Shown piece after piece: positions 17,938 through 26,833 of a stretch of 64,000 nucleotides of DNA. The notes under the pieces were generated by a model, which had not been told where the DNA came from, ran no database searches, and worked only from the letters and a program-made list of their open reading frames with translations. The position numbers were made by a program, and so were the translations under genes. Each line of letters begins with the position of its first letter. Positions within the stretch are counted from its first letter, which is position 1. The stretch is from Chryseobacterium tagetis (lineage in GTDB: Bacteria; Bacteroidota; Bacteroidia; Flavobacteriales; Weeksellaceae). The stretch lies in assembly GCF_016735585.2 (NCBI RefSeq), contig NZ_JAERSE020000001.1, positions 868,001 to 932,000 of the forward strand, written 5' to 3'.

Positions 17938-18393
17938 ATGCATAAGAGTATAGAGATTGATGAAAAAATTTTTCAGGATGCTGTAAAGTTCTATGGCACC
18001 ATTTTCAACGTACCTCCATTAGCTTCTAAAATTTACGCCTATCTGCTTTTTGATTATGAAAAGGTAGGGATAACTTTTGATGAGTTTGTGGAAGTTCTTT
18101 CTGCAAGCAAAAGTTCGGTTTCTACCAGTATATCTTTATTACTGAAAGCCCAGCTCATTGTAGATCACAATAAAATGGATGAAAGGAAAAGGTATTTTTT
18201 CATCAATGATGAATATAAGAAAATAAGATTTGAAAAAATAGTTCAAAAGATGCAAGACGAATTAAAACTACTAGATGACTTAGATCAATTTAAAAAAAAT
18301 CATGACAATGTACACAACGAAAAAATGGAAGCTTACAAAGCTCTTTTAAATAAAAACATACTTAATATTCAGGAATCTCTTAATAAACTTTAA
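17938..18393 (+). CDS. GbsR/MarR family transcriptional regulator
   Basis: 151 residues. A winged helix-turn-helix lies in residues ~25-95: KIYAYLLFDYEKVGITFDEF, then the recognition region LSASKSSVSTSISLLLKAQL and the wing MDERKRYFFINDEYKK. The rest is helical, for dimerisation. It is the first gene of an operon with a 1-bp gap to the efflux adaptor gene, so it very likely controls that pump in response to a pump substrate. A palindrome lies between the -33 and -7 regions upstream. Confidence 0.85.
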   Translation: MHKSIEIDEKIFQDAVKFYGTIFNVPPLASKIYAYLLFDYEKVGITFDEFVEVLSASKSSVSTSISLLLKAQLIVDHNKMDERKRYFFINDEYKKIRFEKIVQKMQDELKLLDDLDQFKKNHDNVHNEKMEAYKALLNKNILNIQESLNKL

Positions 18394-18394
18394 A

Positions 18395-19579
18395 ATGAAC
18401 AGTAAACTAGTTATACTTTCTGTTGCAGCGCTTTCACTCACAGCCTGCAAAAAAGAAGCTCCGAAGCAGGATGGTGCAAAACCATATCCTGTAGTGAACG
18501 TGGAGTCAAAAAATATAGTCGGCTATCAGACTTTTCCTGCTACCATTCAGGGGAGAGTCAATAATGATGTTCGTGCTAAAATACAGGGATACATTACGCA
18601 GGTTTTGGTAGATGAAGGACAATACGTTACGAAGGGACAGCCTTTATTCCGTCTTGAGACCAATATTTTAAGTGAAAATGCTGCCGCTTCCAAAGCTGGA
18701 ATCGGTGCTGCAGAATCTACTATTGCTGCCGCTCAGGCTTCCGTAAATGCCGCTCAGGTGGAAGTGAACAAATTGAAACCGCTTGTTCAAAAAAATATCA
18801 TCAGTAATGTTCAGTTACAGACCGCTCAGGCAAATTTAGCTCAGGCTCAGGCTCAGTTACAACAGGCCAATGCTGCAAAAAGACAGGCTGTTGCCAATTA
18901 TAAAGGAGTAGAAGCCAATATTGAATATTCAATTATCCGTGCGCCTATTTCCGGAGTTATCGGAAAACTTCCTTTAAAAGTTGGGAGCTTAGTAGGACCG
19001 ACAGATCAGACGGCTCTAACTACCATTTCAGATACCTCTCAACTATATGCCTACTTTTCTATGAATGAAAAGGAGTATTTTGATTTCTTAGAAAAATCTC
19101 CGGGAGCTTCTTTATCTGAAAAAATTAAAAACCTTCCATTAGTAGAATTACAACTGGCAAACGGAAGTATTTACGGAGAAAAAGGTAGAATTGAAACCAT
19201 GACAGGACAGATTGATGCTACAACAGGTACCATTCAGTTCAGAGTAGGTTTCTCAAACCCTCAAAAACTTTTAAGTAATGGTAATAGTGGAACGATCAGA
19301 TTACCAAAAACATACGAAAACGTTTTAGTTGTTCCGGAAAGTGCTACTTACGAACAACAAGGTATTGTTTACGTTTATAAAGTAGAAAAAGATACTGCTA
19401 AAAATGTTGTCATCAATGTAATTGACAGAATCGACAATATGGCTCTGATCAAATCAGGAGTTAATAAAGGCGAAACAATCGTGGCGGCCGGTATTGGAGG
19501 TCTAAAAGCAGGAACAGCAGTAAAGCCACAACCTGTGAAAATGGATAGTCTTGTTCAATCAATAAAACCGAAATTCTAA
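18395..19579 (+). CDS. RND efflux periplasmic adaptor subunit (membrane fusion protein)
   Basis: 394 residues, AcrA/MexA-like. A lipobox (LSLTAC, Cys18) anchors it to the inner membrane. Then come a lipoyl half-motif (RAKIQGYITQVLVDEGQYV), an alpha-helical hairpin rich in Ala/Gln (~95-170, AAQASVNAAQVEVNKLKPL ... LQTAQANLAQAQAQL), the second lipoyl half (IRAPISGVIGKLPLKVGSLV) and beta-barrel and membrane-proximal domains. It links the RND pump to the outer membrane channel. It is 1 bp from both neighbours, indicating tight translational coupling. Confidence 0.93.
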   Translation: MNSKLVILSVAALSLTACKKEAPKQDGAKPYPVVNVESKNIVGYQTFPATIQGRVNNDVRAKIQGYITQVLVDEGQYVTKGQPLFRLETNILSENAAASKAGIGAAESTIAAAQASVNAAQVEVNKLKPLVQKNIISNVQLQTAQANLAQAQAQLQQANAAKRQAVANYKGVEANIEYSIIRAPISGVIGKLPLKVGSLVGPTDQTALTTISDTSQLYAYFSMNEKEYFDFLEKSPGASLSEKIKNLPLVELQLANGSIYGEKGRIETMTGQIDATTGTIQFRVGFSNPQKLLSNGNSGTIRLPKTYENVLVVPESATYEQQGIVYVYKVEKDTAKNVVINVIDRIDNMALIKSGVNKGETIVAAGIGGLKAGTAVKPQPVKMDSLVQSIKPKF

Positions 19580-19580
19580 A

Positions 19581-22500
19581 ATGATTAAAAATTTTATAAA
19601 CCGACCGGTTTTATCCACGGTAATCTCGATTATGATCGTGATTCTCGGGGTTTTGGGATTGATCTCACTGCCGGTTACACAGTATCCTGATATTGCGCCT
19701 CCTACAGTAAGTGTTTCTACATCGTACACAGGAGCCAATGCGGAAACTGTGATGAAGAGTGTTGTTGTACCTTTGGAAGAACAGATCAACGGGGTGGAAG
19801 GTATGGATTATATCACTTCTACAGCCGGAAACGATGGTTCTGCACAGATTCAGGTGTTCTTTAAACAGGGAATTGATCCGGATATTGCTGCGGTAAACGT
19901 ACAAAACCGTGTAGCCAGAGCAACTCCTTTGTTGCCAAGTGAAGTTACACGTTCCGGGGTTGTTACTCAAAAGCAGCAAACAAGTGCTTTGATGTATATG
20001 TCATTCTATTCTGAAAATAAAGATCTAGATGATGTATACCTTCAAAACTTCTTAAATATTAATATTATTCCAAATCTAAAAAGGATTAATGGAGTAGGTG
20101 ATGCCAACGTTTTCGGAGGTAAGAACTACTCAATGAGAATCTGGTTGGATCCTGCTAAAATGGCTGCATACGGAGTAACTCCTACTGATGTTACCAATGC
20201 AATCAATGAGCAGAGTAGAGAAGCTGCTGCCGGTTCTATCGGGCAAAACAGTGGAAGCTCATTCGAATATATCATTAAATATGTTGGTAAATTCAACGAC
20301 AAGGAACAGTATGATAATATTATCATTAAATCTCTTGCCGACGGACAAAACTTAATGCTGAAAGATATTGCTAAAGTAGAATTAGCAGGACAGTCTTATA
20401 CTGGAATTGGGGAAAATGGCAATAGCCCATCGATCAGTATGGGGATCTTCCAGACTCCGGGTTCCAACGCTCAGGAAATTATTAAAAATATTAAAACGTA
20501 TCTAAAATCTGCGGAAGGAAGCTTTCCAAAAGGAATTAAATATACGTTCAACTTTGATACGAATGAATTCTTAGATGCCTCTATTGATAAGGTGGTTCAT
20601 ACCTTAATTGAAGCTTTCATTCTTGTATTTATTGTAGTATATATTTTCCTTCAGGATTTCAGATCTACTTTGATTCCGGCAATTGCGGTTCCGGTTTCTA
20701 TTGTGGGAACCTTTTTCTTCCTGAATTTATTTGGATATTCATTAAACTTACTGACGTTATTCGCTTTGGTATTGGCGATCGGTATTGTTGTGGATGATGC
20801 CATTGTCGTCGTCGAGGCCGTTCACGCCAAGATGGAGCACGGTATTTCTGATGCTAAAAAAGCAACGGTGGAAGCAATGGACGAAATTACAGGTGCCATC
20901 ATTTCAATTACCTTGGTAATGGCGGCGGTATTCGTTCCGGTAACCTTTATTACAGGACCAACCGGAGTTTTCTACCAACAGTTTGGGATCACGTTGATCA
21001 TTGCGATCATTATCTCTGCGATCAACGCTTTGACTTTAAGTCCAGTTTTATGTTCATTATTCTTAAAACCTCATGAAGCTCATCATGAAGAATATAAAAA
21101 CAAGAATTTTCTTCAGAAATTCTTCTATAAGTTCAATATTGCATTTAAAACAGCTACAGAACGTTACGGAAGAGGATTTGTATTCTTGTTAAGACATAAA
21201 TGGGTTACGTTGATCATCTTTGCAGTAACTGGCGGTATCTTATACTGGGCAAGTACGACTATGAAAAAAGGTTTCGTACCTACAGAAGACAGAGGGATCA
21301 TCTTTACAGATGTTCAGCTTCCTCCGGGAGCATCTATGGAAAGAACTTACAACGCTTTGAAAACCCTTCAGGCAAAAGCTTTAAAAGTGCCGGGAGTACA
21401 AAACGTAACGATCTCTACAGGTAGAGGTTTCTTATCTGGAAACGGAAGTAACAATGGTCTTGCTTTCATTAAATTAAAACCATTTGACGAAAGGAAAAAA
21501 GACGGACAGACTTCCGAAGATATTACCAAAAAACTATTTGGAATTTCAGGAGCTGTTCCCGATGCAAAAGTTGTATTCTTCCAGCCACCGAGTGTACCTG
21601 GTTTTGGTAACAGTGCCGGTTTTGAAATGGTATTATTGGATAAAGCAGGTGGAGAATATGCAGACTTAGATAATAAAATGAATGAATTCATCGGTAAACT
21701 GATGCAAAGACCGGAAATTGAATTTGCCCAGTCTTCATTCAACACAAAATATCCTCAGTATGAAATGCAGGTAAACGTACCATTGGCTAAGCAAATGGGT
21801 GTTTCTGTAAGTGATATCTTGGCTACAATGCAGGGATATATCGGAGGGATTTATACTGCTGACTTCACCAAATACGGAAAACAGTTCAGAGTAATGGTTC
21901 AGGCGCTTCCTGACAACAGAAAAAGCATTGATAATCTTAATGAACTTTACGTGAAAACAGGTTCTGGAGCGATGTCACCGATCTCTCAGTTTATTTCAAT
22001 GAAAAAAGCATACGGACCACAATCTGTAAGCCGTTATAACCTGTTTACTTCGGTAAAAATTACTGGTGCAAACTCTGCAGGATACAGTTCCGGGGACGCG
22101 ATTGCAGCCGTTCAACAGGTAGCTAGTGAAACATTGAACCAAAATTATGACGTAGAATTTACAGGACTTACGAGAGAAGAGTTAAATTCAGGATCTCAAA
22201 CCTTATTGATCTTCGGACTAAGTTTGATTTTCGTTTACTTCATCCTTTCTGCACAATATGAAAGTTACATTCTTCCACTTATTGTGGTAATTTCTCTTCC
22301 TCTTGGGGTAATGGGAGCTTACTTCGGACAGAAGATCATGGGATTGGAAAATAATATTTACTTCCAGATCGCATTGATCATGTTGGTCGGATTATTGGCA
22401 AAAAACGCGATTTTGATTGTAGAATTTGCTGTTCAGAGAAGACACCACGGAGAAACCATTGTCATGTCTGCAATTAATGCTGCAAAAGCAAGGTTAAGAC

Positions 22501-22727
22501 CGATTCTGATGACCTCATTTGCATTCATCTTCGGTTTATTACCATTGGTGTTAGCAAGCGGAATTGGAGCAGTTGGTAACCGTTCCATTGCAACCGGTGC
22601 GGCAATAGGATTGTTGATAGGAACCATTTTAGGATTATTTGTAATCCCTGTATTATATGTGATTTTTGAATATTTACAGGAGAAAATCAAGCCTATCAAA
22701 AAAGAAGAAATCAATTTAGCAGAATAA
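19581..22727 (+). CDS. RND multidrug efflux transporter, HAE1 family (AcrB-like)
   Basis: 1048 residues, the usual AcrB length. It has a first membrane helix at ~10-30 (FINRPVLSTVISIMIVILGV), a large periplasmic loop, helices ~335-500, a second loop and helices ~870-1035. The proton-relay aspartates are in IGIVVDDAIVVVEAVH near residue 408, and the relay lysine is in LVGLLAKNAILIVEFA near 940. It takes up drugs, bile-like compounds or dyes from the periplasm in exchange for protons. It sits between adaptor and outer membrane factor genes. Confidence 0.95.
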   Translation: MIKNFINRPVLSTVISIMIVILGVLGLISLPVTQYPDIAPPTVSVSTSYTGANAETVMKSVVVPLEEQINGVEGMDYITSTAGNDGSAQIQVFFKQGIDPDIAAVNVQNRVARATPLLPSEVTRSGVVTQKQQTSALMYMSFYSENKDLDDVYLQNFLNINIIPNLKRINGVGDANVFGGKNYSMRIWLDPAKMAAYGVTPTDVTNAINEQSREAAAGSIGQNSGSSFEYIIKYVGKFNDKEQYDNIIIKSLADGQNLMLKDIAKVELAGQSYTGIGENGNSPSISMGIFQTPGSNAQEIIKNIKTYLKSAEGSFPKGIKYTFNFDTNEFLDASIDKVVHTLIEAFILVFIVVYIFLQDFRSTLIPAIAVPVSIVGTFFFLNLFGYSLNLLTLFALVLAIGIVVDDAIVVVEAVHAKMEHGISDAKKATVEAMDEITGAIISITLVMAAVFVPVTFITGPTGVFYQQFGITLIIAIIISAINALTLSPVLCSLFLKPHEAHHEEYKNKNFLQKFFYKFNIAFKTATERYGRGFVFLLRHKWVTLIIFAVTGGILYWASTTMKKGFVPTEDRGIIFTDVQLPPGASMERTYNALKTLQAKALKVPGVQNVTISTGRGFLSGNGSNNGLAFIKLKPFDERKKDGQTSEDITKKLFGISGAVPDAKVVFFQPPSVPGFGNSAGFEMVLLDKAGGEYADLDNKMNEFIGKLMQRPEIEFAQSSFNTKYPQYEMQVNVPLAKQMGVSVSDILATMQGYIGGIYTADFTKYGKQFRVMVQALPDNRKSIDNLNELYVKTGSGAMSPISQFISMKKAYGPQSVSRYNLFTSVKITGANSAGYSSGDAIAAVQQVASETLNQNYDVEFTGLTREELNSGSQTLLIFGLSLIFVYFILSAQYESYILPLIVVISLPLGVMGAYFGQKIMGLENNIYFQIALIMLVGLLAKNAILIVEFAVQRRHHGETIVMSAINAAKARLRPILMTSFAFIFGLLPLVLASGIGAVGNRSIATGAAIGLLIGTILGLFVIPVLYVIFEYLQEKIKPIKKEEINLAE

Positions 22728-22740
22728 AATTAAAGTTAAA

Positions 22741-22784
22741 GAAATTAGGAGCTGGCATAAAATATAAAACCAGCTTCTAATTTC
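22741..22784. repeat. Intra-operon palindrome between RND pump and outer membrane channel
   Basis: 15-bp arms GAAATTAGGAGCTGG / CCAGCTTCTAATTTC with one G-U and a 14-nt loop. There is no T run, so it should not terminate; it may lower or stabilise downstream expression. The flank TAATTTCTAAACTCT resembles TAATTTCTAAATCTCT in the amaB-lat gap, which suggests related mobile palindromes. Confidence 0.65.
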
Positions 22785-22810
22785 TAAACTCTAACTTCTA
22801 ATAATAAATA

Positions 22811-24226
22811 ATGAAGAGTTTATTAAACATCATAAAAGGAATAACATTTTCAGTCGCAATTCTTGCAGCCATATCATCTTGTATGGCGAGAAAAGAATAC
22901 CACAGACCGGATAATGTTGTTGACGAAAAACTGTATCGTACAGACATGCTTCCTGCAGACAGTACGAACATTTCGAATGTTTCTTGGAAAGAGATCTTCA
23001 CAGATCCTATTCTTCAGGGGCACATTTCAAAAGCTTTGGAAAACAACCTGGATATCAGAATTGCTTTACAGAGCATCAATTCTGCCGAAGCTTATCTGAA
23101 ACAAAGTAAAGCCGCTTACGAACCAACGGTAACAGTTGGTCCCGGTTATACTTTCCAGACTCAGTCTTTGAATACACAGACCGGACAGTTATTCGGGCAA
23201 AGAAGATATATCAATCAGCTGGATCTTACGGCAAGTATTGGTTTTGAAGCTGATCTTTGGGGAAAATTAAAAGCACAGGAAAAAGCTCAGATGGCTGCCT
23301 ATTTAGGAACAGTTGCAGCCCACAAAGCGGTAAAAAGTGATTTGATTTCTTCCATTGCTTCTGCATATTATCAGTTATTGACATATGACGAGCAGAAAAA
23401 AATTATCACAGAAACCATTAAAGTTCGTGAGCAGAATTTAGAAACGACAAAAGCTTTGAAAGTTTCAGGAACAGTTACAGAAGTTGCTGTTCAGCAAAGT
23501 GAGGCTTTAGTTTATAATGCAAAATCTTTATTAATTGACATCGATACTCAAATTCAATTGCTGGAAAACACAATGAGTTTGTTATTGGGAGAACCTTCTC
23601 AGTCGATTCAAAGATCATCTCTGGAATCTCAAAATGTTCCGATTGATTTAAAATTAGGATATCCGGCTCAATTATTGGCAAACAGACCAGATGTAATGAG
23701 AGCGGAATATAATTTAATGAATGCTTTTGAATTAACCAATTCAGCAAAAGCGCAGTTTTATCCAACTTTAAAAATCACAGGAAGCGGAGGATTACAGTCG
23801 ATGGATATTGATCATTTATTTAATGTCAACTCATTATTTGCAAGTGTTGTGGCAGGTTTGGCTCAGCCAATTTTAAATAAAAGAACCATTAAAACGAATT
23901 ACGAAGTAAGCCTTGCCAATCAGGAAACCGCGTATCTGAATTTCAGAAAAACGGTCCTTACGGCAGGAAAAGAGGTTTCGGATGCAATCCGTGTATTCTC
24001 GGTTCAGGATTCTTATATTGAATTAAAACAAAAAGAACTGGATTCCTATAAAAAGTCTGTAGATTACTCTCAGGAATTGGTAAACTATGGGATGGCCAAT
24101 TACCTTGAAGTACTTAATGCAAGCGTAAATTCTTTAAATGCAGAATTGAATATCGCCAATGCAAAATACAGTAAGATGAAAGCCGGAGTAGATCTTTATC
24201 AGGCTCTTGGCGGCGGTTGGAAATAG
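22811..24226 (+). CDS. Efflux outer membrane lipoprotein, TolC/OprM-NodT family
   Basis: 471 residues with a lipobox (AAISSC, Cys24) and two repeats of the outer membrane efflux protein domain (~60-260 and ~275-465). Typical segments are ALENNLDIRIALQSINSAEA, LLANRPDVMRAEYNLMNAF and NYGMANYLEVLNASVNSLN. It forms the trimeric exit duct for the RND pump encoded just upstream. It ends the operon and is followed by a terminator. Confidence 0.93.
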   Translation: MKSLLNIIKGITFSVAILAAISSCMARKEYHRPDNVVDEKLYRTDMLPADSTNISNVSWKEIFTDPILQGHISKALENNLDIRIALQSINSAEAYLKQSKAAYEPTVTVGPGYTFQTQSLNTQTGQLFGQRRYINQLDLTASIGFEADLWGKLKAQEKAQMAAYLGTVAAHKAVKSDLISSIASAYYQLLTYDEQKKIITETIKVREQNLETTKALKVSGTVTEVAVQQSEALVYNAKSLLIDIDTQIQLLENTMSLLLGEPSQSIQRSSLESQNVPIDLKLGYPAQLLANRPDVMRAEYNLMNAFELTNSAKAQFYPTLKITGSGGLQSMDIDHLFNVNSLFASVVAGLAQPILNKRTIKTNYEVSLANQETAYLNFRKTVLTAGKEVSDAIRVFSVQDSYIELKQKELDSYKKSVDYSQELVNYGMANYLEVLNASVNSLNAELNIANAKYSKMKAGVDLYQALGGGWK

Positions 24227-24765
24227 TTTCTAATATTAAGTAGTGAAAGCGTGTGTTGATTAATTTTAATGCACGCTTTTTATATCATTTAATCATAGCC
24301 TGAGATAAGATTTCACATCACGAAGTGATCGTCAAAGCTCCAATTGATTAAAGTCTTTCTCGCTTAAAAAGTAAGTTGAAAAATAAAATCTTTACGTTAA
24401 AAAATAATTAAATTATTAAACCGTTTATTATTAACGAAGCGGAGTGTATGAAGAACTTCAATCTGGTTTAATTATACCTTGCAGATTTTACAGATTACAC
24501 AGATGTTTATGTTTTATAATGGATATCTTAAAACGTCTTCAATTGAGTGCAAAAAAATCTTTTGAGCTAAGAAATAACCTTTTGGGAGAATATTTAGAAA
24601 ATTTAATAAAAATAATAAGGTAAATTAGTATACTAATCTAAATATGATTAAATTATAGTTGATGATGTTTAGATATATACTTTGAATAACAATGAAAATA
24701 AGATATGCAAAGACAAATTAAAACAGGGGCTGAATCAAAAGTTAACATTATAATTAATTAATTTT
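24227..24765. other. 539-bp intergenic region with terminator and degenerate repeat-like sequence
   Basis: After the terminator at 24246 the sequence has no convincing gene. It contains a small palindrome ATCAC-GAA-GTGAT near 24315 and an AT-rich stretch. A 34-codon frame at 24519-24623 has no supporting features. Confidence 0.55.
24246..24281 (+). terminator. Terminator of the RND efflux operon
   Basis: Stem AAAGCGTG / CACGCTTT with an 18-nt loop, followed by TTTTTATAT. Confidence 0.75.
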
Positions 24766-25479
24766 ATGAAATACAGATATATTGTATTTTGGGGAATTTT
24801 TATAGCTTATTTTATATTTGTGCACCCCTGCATAATATATTATAATACACCCCATTCCAGCAATAATACACCTAATGGAATCCTCGCCTTATTTTTTCTG
24901 GCATCAAGCTTCATTCTTTGGGGGATTGTATTAGGATTTACACTGCGGCCGATTTTAAAAAATGGCATTTTAGCTAAAAGAAATTTTACATATATTAATC
25001 AGTCAGGAAGAAGGGTTCAAGGTTTTATCCAGGAATCCAAATTGCTTAAAACGCATCAGTCCGGCTGGGTCTCAAGGGAAATTATTTTTGAAATAATTAA
25101 TTTTTCCGGGCAAAAAATTCGGCATAAAATGACGATTAATGACACTCGTCCACAAGAGAGCAGGTTTGAAACAGGAAAGGTTATTTATTTAAAAGTTGAT
25201 CCCGATTTCAAAAGAAATCCTTACTTTTTTTTAGAAGGTTCTCAATCGAAAGTAAACCCTATTCTATTAGTGATATGGTTTGCATTCTTCGCCGGAGTAG
25301 TTGCTTATTACTATTATGCCTACACTACAGAAAACGGTGGTTTGGGTTGGCGATTTCTGGAGTTATTTCATCCACTGCTTCTCATCCCCACCTGTTTTAT
25401 CGTTTTTGTAGGATTGATTTATTTTTTTATTAAGGTTTTTGTAATGGGCAATAAACAATTAAAGAACAATTGCAATTAA
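24766..25479 (+). CDS. Membrane protein with DUF3592-like soluble domain, probably 5' part of a frameshifted gene
   Basis: 237 residues: two membrane helices (~8-25 and ~40-62), a soluble beta-rich domain (~78-160: RRVQGFIQESKLLKTHQSGW ... VIYLKVDPDFKRNPYFF) and two more helices (~168-190 and ~202-228). The frame ends abruptly in KQLKNNCN. A second, related soluble domain continues in another frame, and a -1 shift at TTAAAG (25459-25464) would fuse the two smoothly (…NKQLKEQLQLKFWG…). The family is not certain; DUF3592 is a resemblance only. It is probably co-transcribed with the downstream lipoprotein gene. Confidence 0.6.
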   Translation: MKYRYIVFWGIFIAYFIFVHPCIIYYNTPHSSNNTPNGILALFFLASSFILWGIVLGFTLRPILKNGILAKRNFTYINQSGRRVQGFIQESKLLKTHQSGWVSREIIFEIINFSGQKIRHKMTINDTRPQESRFETGKVIYLKVDPDFKRNPYFFLEGSQSKVNPILLVIWFAFFAGVVAYYYYAYTTENGGLGWRFLELFHPLLLIPTCFIVFVGLIYFFIKVFVMGNKQLKNNCN

Positions 25480-25730
25480 AATTTTGGGGAGAGAAAGCCA
25501 CCGCTCATATTATTGAGGTAAAACAAACCGGAAACTACCTTAATAATCAGCCACAGGTAAAATATACTCTTGAGTTTAAAGACAAAAAAGGAAAATTGAT
25601 ACAAGTCGCTAAAAAAGAATTTGTTTCTTTAACGGATATTGGACATGTTTCTTCACTAAAAGAAAAAGACATATTTTATTTACCGGATAATCCTGAAAAA
25701 TTTAACTTTTTTGACGAAATTAATAATTAA
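25455..25730 (+). pseudogene. 3' part of the frameshifted DUF3592-like gene
   Basis: This frame opens after a stop at 25452-25454 and has no ATG before its domain; the first usable start would be TTG at 25470, inside the end of the upstream frame. It encodes a domain (EKATAHIIEVKQTGNYLNNQ ... KEKDIFYLPDNPEKFNFF) that parallels the one in the upstream frame. The simplest reading is one gene with two soluble domains split by a 1-bp deletion. Alternatives are a sequencing error, -1 programmed frameshifting, or a coupled TTG start. Confidence 0.6.
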
Positions 25731-25736
25731 ATTCTA

Positions 25737-26405
25737 ATGAAAAATATTCTCTTCATCCCTATACTACTATTCATTTTGGTTGGTTGTAAAGATTTTAAAA
25801 AAAGTATTGATGATACTTTGGATACAGCCAGCACAGCTGGTAATTCTCAAAGCGAAAATTTACCAGAAGGGTCGAACAATAATTCTTTTTCTACTGATAC
25901 AACTCTCGTAACTAAAGAATCTGTAAATAAATTAATTCCCTTCACTTCTCAAAAAGAAAAATTGGAAAAAGCAGAAGAACAGCTTCGTAAACTCCCTCAA
26001 TTCGCAGGTAAATCCATTTTCATTTATGAATTTATTCATTTTTATGATGATGGAAGGATCATTACGACACTCCAAAATCCTGAAAATCCGAACTACGTTG
26101 ATGAATATACCTATGAAAATGAAGAATGGCAGGATCCCAAACCTGTTATCTTATCCAAAAGTGATGATGTAAAAGGCGGTCTTGTCAACCTGAATAAACT
26201 TCCTTTTCATAATGCCAATAATATTTACAAAACTCTTTTAGAAAAAAGGAAAGAAATTGGGAGTGATTCGGATGATTATACAATCTATGCAGGAACCAGA
26301 GGAAACAAAATTAACTGGTATCCTGAATCAATAGATAATGAGCGTTCTGTATATAACATTGAATATCACGAAGACGGAACCCTGAAATCTTTTGAACAAA
26401 AGTAA
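25737..26405 (+). CDS. Lipoprotein of unknown function
   Basis: 222 residues with a clear lipobox (LFILVGC, Cys17) and an acidic, Ser/Asn-rich spacer (~25-60) before a globular region with FAGKSIFIYEFIHFYDDGRI and a C-terminal YNIEYHEDGTLKSFEQK. No catalytic motif is recognised. It begins 6 bp after the end of the split membrane gene and is presumably in the same operon. Confidence 0.7.
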   Translation: MKNILFIPILLFILVGCKDFKKSIDDTLDTASTAGNSQSENLPEGSNNNSFSTDTTLVTKESVNKLIPFTSQKEKLEKAEEQLRKLPQFAGKSIFIYEFIHFYDDGRIITTLQNPENPNYVDEYTYENEEWQDPKPVILSKSDDVKGGLVNLNKLPFHNANNIYKTLLEKRKEIGSDSDDYTIYAGTRGNKINWYPESIDNERSVYNIEYHEDGTLKSFEQK

Positions 26406-26413
26406 GATGATTT

Positions 26414-26658
26414 ATGGAATAATTAAAGAAAAGGGAATTCAGGGCACTTAGAAATCAAAATGAGGATATCTGGAAACTATTGAGTTGTATATTTTTGATA
26501 GATTTATTTAAAACATTTGATAAAGAAGATTTCAGAAGTCTTGCATAAATTGGAAATATAAAGTGTCAGCTAACGCAATGGGATTTAATAGTATTGGACA
26601 TCAAATTCATTATTTAGATTTTATAAAAGAGAACTATTTTACTTTGGTGAAAATTTAG
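26414..26658 (+). pseudogene. Decayed gene remnant
   Basis: No intact frame exists, but two neighbouring frames read like protein. Frame one (26423-26448 on to the stop at 26546) includes REFRALRNQNEDIWKLLSC and IDLFKTFDKEDFRSLA. A second, shifted frame (26548 to the stop at 26658) includes NWKYKVSANAMGFNS and IGHQIHYLDFIKENYF. The only ATG (26414) is followed by a stop after one codon. This looks like a small cytosolic protein broken by a stop and a frameshift. The family is not recognised. Confidence 0.4.
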
Positions 26659-26788
26659 AAAACCTTTATTGAGAATGTTTCCCTAGGAGTTAATTTATAA
26701 AACTTACATTTTATCTAGTTTTGATTTAAATTAATGCGAATTTAAATGATTGATTATTAATATTTTAATTGTAAATTTTCATTTTTAT

Positions 26789-26819
26789 TTGTATTTATGT
26801 AGTTAACTACGTAGTTTTG
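26789..26819 (+). promoter_or_regulatory. Promoter of GNAT-MarR operon
   Basis: -33 TTG (26789-26791) and -7 TAGTTTTG (26812-26819) with 20 nt between them fit the Bacteroidota consensus. Transcription would start about 8-10 nt before the ATG. Confidence 0.75.
26799..26816. promoter_or_regulatory. Double palindromic operator over the -7 box
   Basis: Two overlapping perfect 12-bp palindromes: GTAGTTAACTAC (26799-26810) and AACTACGTAGTT (26805-26816). The second overlaps the first five bases of the -7 element. The likely ligand is the MarR-family protein encoded as the second gene, giving autorepression. Confidence 0.65.
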
Positions 26820-26833
26820 TACATAAATAAAAG

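Larger units (their letters stand above)
26406..26833. other. 428-bp region before the GNAT-MarR operon
   Basis: It holds the decayed gene described separately, an AT-rich stretch (26660-26785) with no visible features, and the operator-promoter of the next operon. Confidence 0.5.

Noticed and set aside
24519..24623. 34-codon frame with ATG in the gap after the efflux operon
   Set aside because: No recognisable motif, no promoter at a good distance, and the surrounding DNA is repeat-like; too weak to call a gene.
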